Source: Thiorhodococcus minor (GTDB lineage Bacteria; Pseudomonadota; Gammaproteobacteria; Chromatiales; Chromatiaceae). Taken from it: DNA of 64,000 bases. Under the pieces are notes generated by a model, which was given only the letters and a program-made list of their open reading frames with translations, was not told the origin of the DNA and did no database searches. The stretch is taken from assembly GCF_010820565.1 (NCBI RefSeq), contig NZ_JAAIJQ010000005.1, positions 1 to 64,000 of the forward strand. The letters are read 5' to 3'. Below, piece after piece: positions 19,441 through 27,976 of the stretch; positions within the stretch are counted from its first letter, which is position 1, and each line of letters begins with the position of its first letter. Made by a program: the position numbers and the translations under genes.

Positions 19441-20001
19441 TTACGCCGCTTCGGCCATGGCGTCATTGCCCTTGGGCAGCCTGCTCGGGTAGGGCCAGCG
19501 CCAACGTCCGATGTCCTCCGCGATGGGGACCATGCTGATGCACTGGACCGGGCAGGGCGGCAGGCAAAGCTCGCAGCCCGTGCACTCCGCCTCGAGGATG
19601 CCGTGAAGCTGCTTGGCCGCGCCGATGATGGCGTCTACCGGACAGCTTTGCAGGCAGAGCGTGCAGCCGATGCAGGCCGTGGGGTCGATCCGCGCCACTG
19701 CCGGCTCCTTCTCTTCGGCGTCGAGGCCGACTGGCTCATGCCCGAGCAGGTCGGCGAGGGCCAGCATCGTCGCCTCGCCCCCCGGGGTGCATTTATTGAT
19801 GTCGTCCTCGCCGCGGGCGACGGCCTCGGCGTAGGGGCGGCAGCCGGGGTGGCCGCATTGCCCGCACTGGGTTTGCGGCAGGAGCTGATCGATCTGGTCG
19901 GCGATGGGGTCGCCCTCGACCCTGAAGCGGATGGCCGAGTAGCCCAGCAGGATGCCGAAGAAGGCGGCGAGACCGGCAATGGTGAGGATGGCAGCGAGCA
20001 T
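19441..20001 (-). CDS. rnfB: Rnf complex subunit RnfB
   Basis: A 186-residue iron-sulfur subunit with one N-terminal membrane helix. It has a four-cysteine cluster motif CGQCGHPGC (about residues 45-53) completed by a downstream Cys, then two ferredoxin [4Fe-4S] motifs, [12 protein letters not shown] and [12 protein letters not shown]. It is the probable entry or exit point for ferredoxin electrons. It follows rnfA after 12 bp. Confidence 0.96.
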   Translation of the reverse strand: MLAAILTIAGLAAFFGILLGYSAIRFRVEGDPIADQIDQLLPQTQCGQCGHPGCRPYAEAVARGEDDINKCTPGGEATMLALADLLGHEPVGLDAEEKEPAVARIDPTACIGCTLCLQSCPVDAIIGAAKQLHGILEAECTGCELCLPPCPVQCISMVPIAEDIGRWRWPYPSRLPKGNDAMAEAA

Positions 20002-20013
20002 GGCGTGGCGACC

Positions 20014-20595
20014 TCAGCTCGGGACCAGGCCGGCGAAGCCCATGAAGGCCAGCGACATGAGTCCGGCGGTGATGAGCGCGATCGCACTGCCTTGAAAGGG
20101 CTCGGGCACGTCCGCCACGGCGACGCGCTCGCGAATCGCCGCAAAGAGGGCGAGCACCAGGGAGAAGCCGATCGCGGCCCCGAAGCCGTAGAGCGCAGAC
20201 TCCAGCAAGGTGTGGTGTGCCTGCTGATTGAGCAGGGCGACGCCGAGCACGGCGCAGTTGGTCGTGATCAGGGGCAGGAAGATGCCGAGCAGTTGGTAGA
20301 GCATCGGGCTGGTCTTGTGCATGACCGTTTCGGTGAACTGCACTACGGCGGCGATGACCAGGATGAAGGAGATCGTCCGCAGGTAGCCGATATCCAAGGG
20401 CTCGAGCACGTACTGATTGACCACCCAGGAGATCACAGACGACAGGGTCATCACAAAGGTGGTTGCCAGCCCCATGCCGGTGGCGGTCTCGAGCTTCTTG
20501 GACACGCCCATGAAGGGACAGAGTCCGAGAAACTTGACGAGCACGAAGTTGTTGACCAGCACCGTGCCGACCAGGATGAGGGCGTATTCAGTCAT
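20014..20595 (-). CDS. rnfA: Rnf complex subunit RnfA
   Basis: A 193-residue membrane subunit with six helices and conserved Cys-containing segments (FLGLCPFMG and TTNCAVLG), which pairs with RnfE. It is the first gene of rnfABCDGE. In a phototrophic or sulfur-oxidising autotroph, Rnf would use ion-motive force to make low-potential ferredoxin, for example for nitrogen fixation; this is general knowledge of the complex, not shown here. The likely promoter region upstream contains the 13-bp inverted repeat at 20691-20730. Confidence 0.96.
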   Translation of the reverse strand: MTEYALILVGTVLVNNFVLVKFLGLCPFMGVSKKLETATGMGLATTFVMTLSSVISWVVNQYVLEPLDIGYLRTISFILVIAAVVQFTETVMHKTSPMLYQLLGIFLPLITTNCAVLGVALLNQQAHHTLLESALYGFGAAIGFSLVLALFAAIRERVAVADVPEPFQGSAIALITAGLMSLAFMGFAGLVPS

Positions 20596-20690
20596 GCGAT
20601 CGAGGAATCAGAGAGCAGGGACCAAAGTGCCCGCGTCAAAGGCCGCGTGAGCACAAGGCGCGGAAGCATACGATGCGCGGTTGAGGTCTA

Positions 20691-20730
20691 CAACCGAAAT
20701 ACCGTAGGGTTATTCTAGGTATTTCGGTTG
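20691..20730. promoter_or_regulatory. 13-bp perfect inverted repeat between metG and rnfA
   Basis: CAACCGAAATACC and GGTATTTCGGTTG are perfect inverted arms separated by a 14-bp spacer. It lies 95 bp upstream of rnfA and about 50 bp after the metG stop codon, both on the minus strand. No run of T follows on either strand, so an operator is as likely as a terminator. The arms are AT-richer than the surroundings and do not match Fnr or Fur consensus sites. Confidence 0.45.
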
Positions 20731-20782
20731 CGTTGCCGCAATAGGCGTCGTCGGGTCGACCAGCCAGCGGCTGGGCTGCGCC

Positions 20783-22828
20783 CTATTTCACCTTCATGCC
20801 TGGCTCTGCTCCCGAGTCCGGGCTGAGGATGAAGAGGTCTTTACCGCCAGGCCCGGCGGCCAGCACCATGCCCTCGGACACGCCGAAGCGCATCTTCCTC
20901 GGCGCGAGATTGGCGACCATGACCGTCATTCGCCCGACCAGGGCATCGGGCTCGTAGGCCGAGCGAATGCCGGCGAAGACGTTGCGCGTCTCGCCGCCCA
21001 GATCCAGCGTCAGCTGCAGCAGCTTATCCGCACCCTCGACGTACTTGGCGTCCCGGATGAGGGCGACGCGCAGATCGGTCTTGGCGAAGGTGTCGAAGTC
21101 GACGGTCTCGGCGATCGGGTCGCGCTGCAGGTGCGGGCCGGGCGCCGGCGCGCTCGACGCTGTTGCTGCAGCGGCGCTGAGGTCTTCCTTGGATGCCTCC
21201 AGCATCGCCTGGATCTGCTTGGGGTCGATCCGCGTCATCAGCGGCTTGAAGGGCGCGATTTCATGGTCGACCAATGGGGTGGCCAGCGCCTCCCAGCTCA
21301 GGGGCTCGACGCGCAGGAAGGTCTCGGCGTCCGCTGCCGTGCCTGGCAGGATCGGCCTGAGGTAGCCGATGAGGACACGGAAGAGGTTGATGCCCATGGA
21401 GCAGACGTCCTGCAGCTCCGCATCCTGTCCGGCTTGCTTGGCGATGACCCAGGGCGCCTTCTCGTCGATGTACTGATTGGCGCGATCGGCGAGGGCCATG
21501 ATCTCCCGCACGGCCCGGCCGAATTCGCGCCGCTCGTAGGCCTCCGCGATGGCGTCGCCGGCCTGGGCGAAGCTGTCCAAGAGCGCGGGCTCCGCGACCG
21601 AGGCCGACAGCCGCCCGCCGAAGCGTTTGTTGATGAAGCCGGCGCAGCGGCTGGCGATGTTCACGACCTTGCCGACCAGGTCCGCGTTCACGCGCGCCGT
21701 GAAGTCCTCCAGGCTGAGGTCGATGTCGTCCACGCCCGGCCCGAGCTTGGCCGCGAAGTAGTAGCGCAGATACTCCGGGTTGAGGTGATCCAGATAGGTG
21801 CGCGCCTTGATGAAGGTGCAGCGCGATTTCGACATCTTCTGCCCGTCCACGGTGAGGAAGCCGTGGGCGAAGATGGCGCTGGGCGTGCGGAAGTCCGCCC
21901 CGTGCAGCATCGCCGGGAAGAAGAGGGCGTGGAAGTAGATGATGTCCTTGCCGATGAAGTGGTAGAGCTCCGCCGTGGAGTCCTGGCCCCAGAAGTCGTC
22001 GAACGCCAGCCCCTCGGTCCGGTCGCAGAGGTTCTTGAAGCTCGCCATGTAGCCGATGGGCGCATCGAGCCAGACGTAGAAGAACTTGCCGGGATGGTCC
22101 GGGATCTCGAAGCCGAAGTAGGGCGCGTCGCGTGAGATGTCCCACTCCTGCAGGCCGGCGTCGAACCACTCGTCGAGCTTGTTGGCGACCTCCTTCTGGA
22201 GCCCGCCGCCGCGCGTCCACGCCTTGAGCATCTGCTCGAAGTCGCCGAGGCGGAAGAAGTAGTGGTCCGAATCGCGCTGCTCCGGGACGGCGCCCGAGAC
22301 CGCCGAGCGGGGATTCTTCAGGTCGGCCGGCGAGTAGCTGGCCCCGCAGGCCTCGCAGTTGTCCCCGTACTGATCCGCGGCGCCGCATTTGGGGCATTCG
22401 CCCTTGATGAAGCGGTCTGGCAGGAACATCTGCTCGACCGGATCATAGGCCTGGGTGATCGTCCGCTTCGTGATATGACCCTTGTCACGATTGCGTGTGT
22501 AGATCAGCTCCGAGAAGTGGCGGTTCTCGTCCGAATGCGTGGAATGGTAATTGTCGAAGCCGACGCGGAAGGCCGCGAAGTCCGCCTGATGCTCCTCCGC
22601 CACGCGCGCGATCAGCTCTTCCGGCGAGATCCCCTCCTGCCTGGCGCGCAGCATGATCGGCGTGCCGTGCGCATCGTCCGCGCACACGTACCAGCAGTTG
22701 TGTCCCCGCATCTTCTGAAACCGCGCCCAGATGTCCGTCTGGATGTACTCGACGAGGTGGCCGATGTGGATGGGGCCGTTGGCGTAGGGGAGGGCGCTGG
22801 TGACGAGGATGTTGCGAGACTGGCTCAT
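20783..22828 (-). CDS. metG: Methionyl-tRNA synthetase
   Basis: A 681-residue class I synthetase charging tRNA-Met. HIGH-type signature PIHIGHLVE is at about residues 19-27, the KMSKS motif (DGQKMSKS) at about 330, and zinc-knuckle cysteines CPKCG and CEACG at about 145-162. The C-terminal tRNA-binding (EMAP-like) domain from about 580 shows the DLRVALI and [14 protein letters not shown] segments. It is full length and is a core chromosomal housekeeping gene. Confidence 0.98.
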   Translation of the reverse strand: MSQSRNILVTSALPYANGPIHIGHLVEYIQTDIWARFQKMRGHNCWYVCADDAHGTPIMLRARQEGISPEELIARVAEEHQADFAAFRVGFDNYHSTHSDENRHFSELIYTRNRDKGHITKRTITQAYDPVEQMFLPDRFIKGECPKCGAADQYGDNCEACGASYSPADLKNPRSAVSGAVPEQRDSDHYFFRLGDFEQMLKAWTRGGGLQKEVANKLDEWFDAGLQEWDISRDAPYFGFEIPDHPGKFFYVWLDAPIGYMASFKNLCDRTEGLAFDDFWGQDSTAELYHFIGKDIIYFHALFFPAMLHGADFRTPSAIFAHGFLTVDGQKMSKSRCTFIKARTYLDHLNPEYLRYYFAAKLGPGVDDIDLSLEDFTARVNADLVGKVVNIASRCAGFINKRFGGRLSASVAEPALLDSFAQAGDAIAEAYERREFGRAVREIMALADRANQYIDEKAPWVIAKQAGQDAELQDVCSMGINLFRVLIGYLRPILPGTAADAETFLRVEPLSWEALATPLVDHEIAPFKPLMTRIDPKQIQAMLEASKEDLSAAAATASSAPAPGPHLQRDPIAETVDFDTFAKTDLRVALIRDAKYVEGADKLLQLTLDLGGETRNVFAGIRSAYEPDALVGRMTVMVANLAPRKMRFGVSEGMVLAAGPGGKDLFILSPDSGAEPGMKVK

Positions 22829-23101
22829 GGTGCTCTTTTGCTGCGATTTGGCCGAAGCCCATTAGTATCTCACGATCGCAAAAGCGCCGGCCAATGCAGG
22901 CGCGCTCCCAAGGGCGCAAGGCCCGCCTGATGAGGCGCATCCAAGCCCCTTTGGTGCGAAGCCTCCGGGTAATCGCCTAGTCTCCTCGATGCCTCCCCGA
23001 ACAGAGCGAATCTTTCAGCATGAGCAGAGCCGGTCTGGACGCCATCTTCCGTCGAATCGGGCCCCGACGCCGATCCCATCGGGCGCACATGGTGGAGGAC
23101 A

Positions 23102-23159
23102 TCGCCCGCAAGCGGGCTCCTACGAAGGCGCGAGCGAGTAGGAGCCCGCTCGCGGGCGA
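23102..23159. repeat. MITE-2 palindromic core alone
   Basis: TCGCCCGCAAGCGGGCTCCT and its inverted partner AGGAGCCCGCTCGCGGGCGA with a short GC-rich centre, matching the cores of the elements at 5178-5376 and 50883-51090. Flanking arms of the full element are missing. The 497-bp gap between metG and the acyl-CoA synthetase otherwise shows nothing recognisable. Confidence 0.6.
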
Positions 23160-23325
23160 CCCGGCACTCAGCTCGAGCTCACTCAAAGAAGACCGGAGCT
23201 GGCCGCCGCATCCAGCCTGACCGATACTCTAGATAGAGACGCAAATCAGATAGAGACGCAGGTCGTCTTGCGGCCTCTCCGCCCGCGAGATGACTCAGCG
23301 CCCTGACCTCTTGGGAGGGGCCAAG

Positions 23326-25170
23326 ATGAAGACGCAGCCAGAGCGCAAGCCTGACCTGATCCAGGTCGCGACGGCCGGAACCCTGCCTGGGCTCTTTCGC
23401 GAGCGGGTCGCCCGCACCCCGGAACTCACCGCCTACCGACAGCTCGACGAGCCAAGCGGCCAGTGGCGAAGCCTCACCTGGCGCCAGATGGCGGAGCGTG
23501 TCGGCCGTTGGCAGCGGGCGCTCGCTGGCCTGGGCTTGGCGCCCGGCGCGCGCGTCGCGGCTCAGCTGCGCAACTGTATCGACTGGGTATGCTACGAGCA
23601 GGCGGCCTTAGCGCTTGGGCTGGTCGTGGTTCCGCTCTATCCGAACGACAGCCCTGGAAATGCCGCCTACATCCTGGGCGATTCCGGCAGCCTGGTGCTC
23701 TTGGTCGGGACCCTGAATCAGTGGCGGGCCCTGTCGTCCTGGCGATCGACCTTCCCCGAGCTGCGGCAAGTCGTTTGCCTCGAAGACGCCAGCGGCAAAG
23801 ACGCAGGCTTCGAAGCCCCGCCAGCCTTCGTCTGTGCCGCGGATTGGCTGGACCGAGAGGGTCCTGTGCCTGCCGGCCATGACGCGGATCCGAATGACCT
23901 CGCGACCCTGGTCTACACCTCGGGTACGACCGGCCGCCCCAAGGGCGTGATGCTGTCCCACCGCAATATCCTCTGGAATGCCGCGTCGCAGCTCGAGACG
24001 GTGCGGACCTACCACGATGACACCCTGCTCTCCTTCCTGCCGCTGTCCCATGCCTTCGAGCGCACCGTCGGCTACTACTTTCCGATGATGGCCGGCAGCA
24101 GCGTCGCCTATGCGCGCTCGCTGCAGACCCTGGCCGACGACCTCATGACCATCCGGCCGACGGCCCTGATCTCGGTGCCGCGCGTCTACGAGAAGGCCTA
24201 TGCGCGCATCCAGGCCAAGCTCGCCCAAGAGGGGCCGATCGCAAGGGCGCTCTTCCGCACGGCCGTCGACATCGGTTGGCGCCGTTTTCTCGCCCAGCAG
24301 GGGCGGGGCGATCCCATCGGATTCTCGGACCGGATGCTGTGGCGACTCTTGAGGCCTCTGGTCGCCGACAAGGTCCTCGCCCGGGTGGGCGGACGCCTGC
24401 GGATCGCGATCAGCGGTGCCGCGCCGCTCTCCGAGCCAGTCGCACGCTGCTTCGTTGGGCTCGGGCTCACCCTATTGGAGGGCTATGGTCTGACCGAGGC
24501 TGCCCCGACCATCGCCGGCAACCGTATCGAGGACAATGTGCCGGGCTCGGCGGGTCTCCCCATCCCAGGCGCCGAGGTGCGCCTCGGGGCCAGCGGCGAG
24601 CTGCTGGCGCGCACCCCTGGCGTGATGCTGGGATACTGGGGGCGGCCGGAGGATACCGCGCGGGCCATCGACGCGGACGGCTGGCTGCATACCGGAGATG
24701 TCGCCGAGATCAGGCAAGGACGGATCTACATCCGCGGGCGCATCAAGGACATTCTGGTGATGTCGTCCGGGGAGAAGATCGCCGCCGGCGACCTGGAGCA
24801 GACCATCTCAGCCGATCCGCTCTTCGAGCAGGCCTTGGTGGTGGGCGAGGGCAAGCCCTTCGTGACCGCGCTCCTGGTGCTGGAGCCTGAGGCGTGGAAG
24901 GCCTTTGCGCAGCTGCTGTCACTCGACCCCCGGCAGCCGCGATCGCTCCAGACGCAGGTCGCGAAGCGGGCTGTCATCAGGCGACTTGCGGAGCTGCTGC
25001 GCGACTTCCCGGCCCATGCCCAGATCCGCCGGGTCCAGTTGCTGTCGACGCCCTGGACCATCGACGATGGCCTGCTGACGCCGACCATGAAGGTGAAGCG
25101 GGAGGAGGTGCTGCGGCGGTACAAGACCGAGATCGACGCGCTCTATGCGGGGCACACCATTGTCTTGTGA
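23326..25170 (+). CDS. Long-chain fatty acid-CoA ligase (AMP-forming)
   Basis: A 614-residue member of the ANL adenylating family. The AMP/phosphate loop YTSGTTGRPKGVMLSH is at about residues 197-212, GYGLTEAAP at about 386, the GWLHTGD core motif at about 452, and the hinge GRIKDIL at about 470. This pattern fits FadD/FACL-type ligases that activate fatty acids to acyl-CoA. The ATG at 23326 is preferred because GGGAGGGG lies five bases upstream; an in-frame ATG 36 bp earlier has none. It is a single gene with mobile-element debris downstream. Confidence 0.9.
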   Translation: MKTQPERKPDLIQVATAGTLPGLFRERVARTPELTAYRQLDEPSGQWRSLTWRQMAERVGRWQRALAGLGLAPGARVAAQLRNCIDWVCYEQAALALGLVVVPLYPNDSPGNAAYILGDSGSLVLLVGTLNQWRALSSWRSTFPELRQVVCLEDASGKDAGFEAPPAFVCAADWLDREGPVPAGHDADPNDLATLVYTSGTTGRPKGVMLSHRNILWNAASQLETVRTYHDDTLLSFLPLSHAFERTVGYYFPMMAGSSVAYARSLQTLADDLMTIRPTALISVPRVYEKAYARIQAKLAQEGPIARALFRTAVDIGWRRFLAQQGRGDPIGFSDRMLWRLLRPLVADKVLARVGGRLRIAISGAAPLSEPVARCFVGLGLTLLEGYGLTEAAPTIAGNRIEDNVPGSAGLPIPGAEVRLGASGELLARTPGVMLGYWGRPEDTARAIDADGWLHTGDVAEIRQGRIYIRGRIKDILVMSSGEKIAAGDLEQTISADPLFEQALVVGEGKPFVTALLVLEPEAWKAFAQLLSLDPRQPRSLQTQVAKRAVIRRLAELLRDFPAHAQIRRVQLLSTPWTIDDGLLTPTMKVKREEVLRRYKTEIDALYAGHTIVL

Positions 25171-25220
25171 GGCAGGGTGCCTTCTGGCTATGGCAGGCTG
25201 TACCAGGCGACAGGGCGACA

Positions 25221-25950
25221 GTGTCAGGTCTTGCCTTTTGCCTCTTCCGGCGACAGTGTCAGGTCTTTGCCTCTTCGGCTGCGCGAACGATCCGGCTGAT
25301 CCGCGCGTAATGCAGACCAAAATGATCCCCGATGTCTTTCAGGGTGCACCCGCCGCTGGCGTAGGCTGCAATGGCTTGGTCTCGATCGGGGTAGAGGCTG
25401 ACGTACTCGACCAGCGGCTTGGCGGGTGGGTGACGCGGCGCGAGGGGGGCTTCGCTTAAATCCCGGTCCTTCGGGACTCGCTGGCTGAGCTCGCCAACAA
25501 AGGCGTCGGATCCAAGAAAGACCTGCTGCTTCAACTGCCCCCAGGGGCCGGGCTGGCCGATGCCCTTGGCGACGAAGCGCCGATAGCGGTCCAGGGCAGC
25601 CGCTTCAGTCGAGCCGAAGGCCGATAACAACCAATCCCGATGCAGCCAATTCGGACAGGCTGCATCACCCCGTCGTCACCGAGTAGCTGCTCCATGGCCA
25701 AACCAGGGGTCGGTCGAGCATCCGTACCCGTACAGTGTCGAGGACGATGTAACGTGCCAACGCCTTCAGGTAGGTCTCTTTCTGGACGATGATCGCTGTG
25801 CGAGGAACATTCGGCGGTCCCCGTCACCCCGATAGATTTCCTCGCGCGCTTGACCGCGCGAGATGGTGTCGTACAGAGCCCCGGGAATTTCAAGCCTGAG
25901 AGGGCGAGCTATTGGCAAAGCTTGGCTCGGAACAGGCAAAAGGCAAGACT
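25221..25950 (-). pseudogene. REP-associated tyrosine transposase (RAYT) relic with inverted flanks
   Basis: The N-terminal family signature is readable on the minus strand near 25800-25900 (FPGALYDTISRGQAREEIY, then DRRMFLA). A middle piece (LARYIVLDTVR ... WPWSSYSVTTG) lies near 25680-25790. An intact C-terminus from 25630 to 25259 (YRRFVAKGIGQP ... a helix-turn-helix ending ISRIVRAAEE) follows. The central part with the HUH motif and catalytic Tyr is deleted, and frames are shifted. The unit is bounded by near-perfect inverted repeats: GTGTCAGGTCTTGCCTTTTG at 25221 and CAAAAGGCAAGACTTGACAC ending at 25949. Confidence 0.75.
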
Positions 25951-26039
25951 TGACACCTGGCGTTTGGGCGTTTGCGCGGGAGCCGGACTGAGGGCCAGTG
26001 CGAAAGTGCTGGAGGTACCACCGGACCCTACCGTCGGCG

Positions 26040-26195
26040 CGTCAGTCCTCGACCCTACCGATGAGGCAGGGCTGGTATCCCGTGCCTATGATTCGGCTGT
26101 TGAGGCACCGCCAAACGAAAGGGACGGAAACAGAGAGGCCGGGTCTACGGGTACGGGATGCCTGCTCTCTACTCTACCCCCACGGATGGACATCT
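26040..26195 (+). mobile_element. Second group II intron 3'-end remnant
   Basis: A plus-strand block matching the minus-strand block at the window start: CGATGAGGCAGGGCTGG, CACCGCCAAACGAAAG, then GCCTGCTCTCTACTCTACCC. It follows the RAYT relic by about 100 bp. No maturase reading frame is nearby. It is more degenerate in the domain V region than the copy at 1-232. Confidence 0.5.
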
Positions 26196-26210
26196 GACGG
26201 ATGATGCGGA

Positions 26211-26597
26211 TCACCACAGCGTCTTGGTGCCGAAGTCCGCGAATGCGGGATCACGCGTCACCAGTGGGAGCCCTTCTAGGGCGCTTTGCGCCGCGAGCAT
26301 TCGGTCGAAGGGATCGCGATGTGCGCTCTGATAGCTCCCCGCCTTGAGTGCGTGCAGATAGCTGACGGCCAGATGCTCGAAGCCGTCTGCGGTGACCAAT
26401 TCGGCGAAGCGCGCGACAGCTCCGCCCGCCTCGCCGAGCTTGCCCAGACGATGCTTGGTGGCGATCTCCCAGGCGCTGGCCGCGCTGACCAGCACGCCGT
26501 TGGCCTCGTCGCCGATCGCCGCCCGCGCGGCGGCGGATAGGCGTGGGTCATCGGTGACCCACCAGAGAAAGGCGTGCGTGTCGAGCAGAACCCTCAT
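26211..26597 (-). CDS. PIN-domain toxin (VapC family)
   Basis: A 128-residue PIN-domain ribonuclease, toxin of a type II toxin-antitoxin pair. Acidic active-site residues are visible: Asp in LLDTHAFLWW (residue 6), Glu in SAWEIATK (about 44), and Asp in RDPFDRMLAAQS (about 98). The ATG overlaps the antitoxin stop codon as ATGA. The pair is intact although flanked on both sides by decayed mobile elements, which suggests it arrived with them or is retained by addiction. The target RNA is unknown. Confidence 0.92.
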   Translation of the reverse strand: MRVLLDTHAFLWWVTDDPRLSAAARAAIGDEANGVLVSAASAWEIATKHRLGKLGEAGGAVARFAELVTADGFEHLAVSYLHALKAGSYQSAHRDPFDRMLAAQSALEGLPLVTRDPAFADFGTKTLW

Positions 26598-26833
26598 GCG
26601 CCCTCTTCCCAGGCCGCCAGCTCCTCGTCGGGAAGCGGCTCGAAGAAGGCGTCGCTCAAGCGACCCGGTAAACGGCCAGGGCGGCGCTGACCGGAGGTCG
26701 GCGCCAGCGGCATCAGCCGCGCATAGGGCTTGCCGGCCTTGGCCAGGATGATCTCTTGACCGGCATGGGCCTGCTCCAGCAGGCGGGAGAAATGCGTCTT
26801 GGCCTCATGGACATTCACGGTCAGGCTCATCAT
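26594..26833 (-). CDS. Phd/YefM-family antitoxin
   Basis: A 79-residue antitoxin. The N-terminal half (VNVHEAKTHFSRLLEQAHAG) is the DNA-binding Phd/YefM fold, and the acidic C-terminus (LPDEELAAWEEGA) is the likely toxin-binding tail. Tandem ATG codons at 26833 and 26830 follow TTGGAG by five bases. It would neutralise the downstream PIN toxin and repress the operon. Confidence 0.9.
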   Translation of the reverse strand: MMSLTVNVHEAKTHFSRLLEQAHAGQEIILAKAGKPYARLMPLAPTSGQRRPGRLPGRLSDAFFEPLPDEELAAWEEGA

Positions 26834-26935
26834 CACCACTCCAACCTGGTTAAGTCGATGGACTAAGTCTAGGTGGTTGACCCATGGAGGGCAATCGGCG
26901 CTGGGGGCCGGTGTCACGTGGGGGCCGGTGGGGGG

Positions 26936-27022
26936 CCGGTGTCAGGTCTTGCGTTTCGCCTCTGCGACTGTGCGAAGGATACGGCTGATCCGCGCGTCAT
27001 GCGGGCCGAAATGGTTCCCGAT
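26936..27022 (-). pseudogene. C-terminal tip of a second RAYT transposase
   Basis: GTGTCAGGTCTTGCGTTTCG followed by a stretch closely similar to the 3' end of the RAYT relic at 25221-25330 (codons for a helix-turn-helix end ...RLIRSIRA). Only about 85 bp remain. The surrounding gap (26834-27224) also holds the short palindrome at 27140-27156 and GC-rich partial palindromes around 27030-27090. Confidence 0.55.
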
Positions 27023-27139
27023 GTCTGTCTCGCTTCCATGCTCCGCGTGGAAGTGTGCTCTGGACGCTCTGCGTCCCGGATTACGAGGCTGGTGCCTTTG
27101 GGGGATGGCGCGACGACGCCGAGCGTCGCTGACTGCATG

Positions 27140-27156
27140 CCCACGCGGAGCGTGGG
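27140..27156. repeat. Short palindrome CCCACGC-GGA-GCGTGGG
   Basis: A perfect 7-bp inverted repeat with a 3-bp centre. It resembles a dispersed palindrome type common in proteobacterial genomes, and it belongs to the mobile-element graveyard between the antitoxin gene and the GlsB-type gene. Confidence 0.45.
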
Positions 27157-27224
27157 AATGAGCTGGGAGGCAGGCGCGCGGCGTACTTCTGCTCCGCGCG
27201 CCGCCGAGTCGGACCTGGATGCCG

Positions 27225-27479
27225 TCAAGCGGCTTTTTTGACGAGACCGATCACGAGCAGCAGCAACGCAGCACCCACGGTGGCGGTGATGATGGAGCCG
27301 ATCAGCCCGGAGGCGGCAATGCCCAGAAATCCGAAGGCGAAGCCACCAATGACGGCGCCGATGATGCCGACGACGATATTGCCGAGCAGGCCGAAGCCGC
27401 CGCCGCGCATCAGGAGTCCGGCGAGCCAGCCGGCGACGGCCCCGATGAAGAGAAAGATGGCGAGACTGGTGAGATCCAT
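27225..27479 (-). CDS. GlsB/YeaQ/YmgE-family stress membrane protein
   Basis: An 84-residue, very hydrophobic, glycine-rich protein with three predicted transmembrane helices (about 5-25, 30-52, 56-80) and the family pattern GAVAGWLAGLLMRG ... IVVGIIGAVIGGF. Members of this transglycosylase-associated family are induced by general stress; their molecular function is not established. It follows the acyl carrier protein gene by about 240 bp on the same strand. Confidence 0.9.
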   Translation of the reverse strand: MDLTSLAIFLFIGAVAGWLAGLLMRGGGFGLLGNIVVGIIGAVIGGFAFGFLGIAASGLIGSIITATVGAALLLLVIGLVKKAA

Positions 27480-27565
27480 GGTGAAGTCCTCAGTGTTGTA
27501 TCAAGCGTCGTCGAGAAGGGGCGCCGCCGCCCCTCGTGAATCGTCGCGATCCGATGCCGCGGTGA

Positions 27566-27662
27566 TCAGCTGTGAGCGCTGGTCCACTGGTCCACTCGCT
27601 TCTCCGCCTCCTCCTTGGCGATCCCGCACTGCTCCTGAATCTCTCCAACCCTGCCGAGGTGG
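27566..27662 (-). pseudogene. Possible CsbD-like C-terminal remnant
   Basis: In the 242-bp gap between the GlsB-type gene and the ACP gene, one minus-strand frame reads LGRVGEIQEQCGIAKEEAEK followed by RVDQW and a stop. This resembles the end of CsbD-type stress proteins (the VGRIQERYGIAKEEAE pattern). The rest of the gene is not readable. The assignment rests on resemblance alone. Confidence 0.3.
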
Positions 27663-27721
27663 TGGCATGCTCGGATATGCTCGGCGAGGGGAATGGCGCC
27701 TCGCCGACGAACCTGAATCGC

Positions 27722-27976
27722 TCATCCACGCCCCAAATAGTCCGCGGCCTTCCCGATGGTGCTCAGCTTCGGGTAGTCCAGCTCTGGGATGTCGATGCCG
27801 AAGCGGTTGTGGAGCGCGGTGATCCAGTTCAGGAAGTCCATCGAGTCGAGGTCGAATTCGTCGCGCAGGTCGGCGTCTTCGGGGATGTCTTCTCCCGCCA
27901 GGTCCGGGGCGACATTCGTCAGCTCCTCCAGCACAGCGGCTGCAACCGCTTCCCGAGTCATCTCTTGAATGCTCAT
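27722..27976 (-). CDS. Acyl carrier protein
   Basis: An 84-residue acidic protein with the carrier fold; the phosphopantetheine attachment Ser is in FDLDSMDFLNW (about residue 45). DSM instead of the usual DSL resembles carriers serving specialised ligases rather than bulk fatty acid synthesis. It is the last gene of the acetate ligase/2-oxoacid dehydrogenase cluster and overlaps the E2 stop codon by 4 bp (ATGA), so it is co-translated with it. A second carrier-like gene opens the cluster at 33036-33302. Confidence 0.9.
   Translation of the reverse strand: MSIQEMTREAVAAAVLEELTNVAPDLAGEDIPEDADLRDEFDLDSMDFLNWITALHNRFGIDIPELDYPKLSTIGKAADYLGRG

Noticed and set aside
20691-20730. Simple Rho-independent terminator for metG
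   Set aside because: The stem is AT-rich and has no T-tract on either strand, so it is listed as an undefined regulatory dyad instead.
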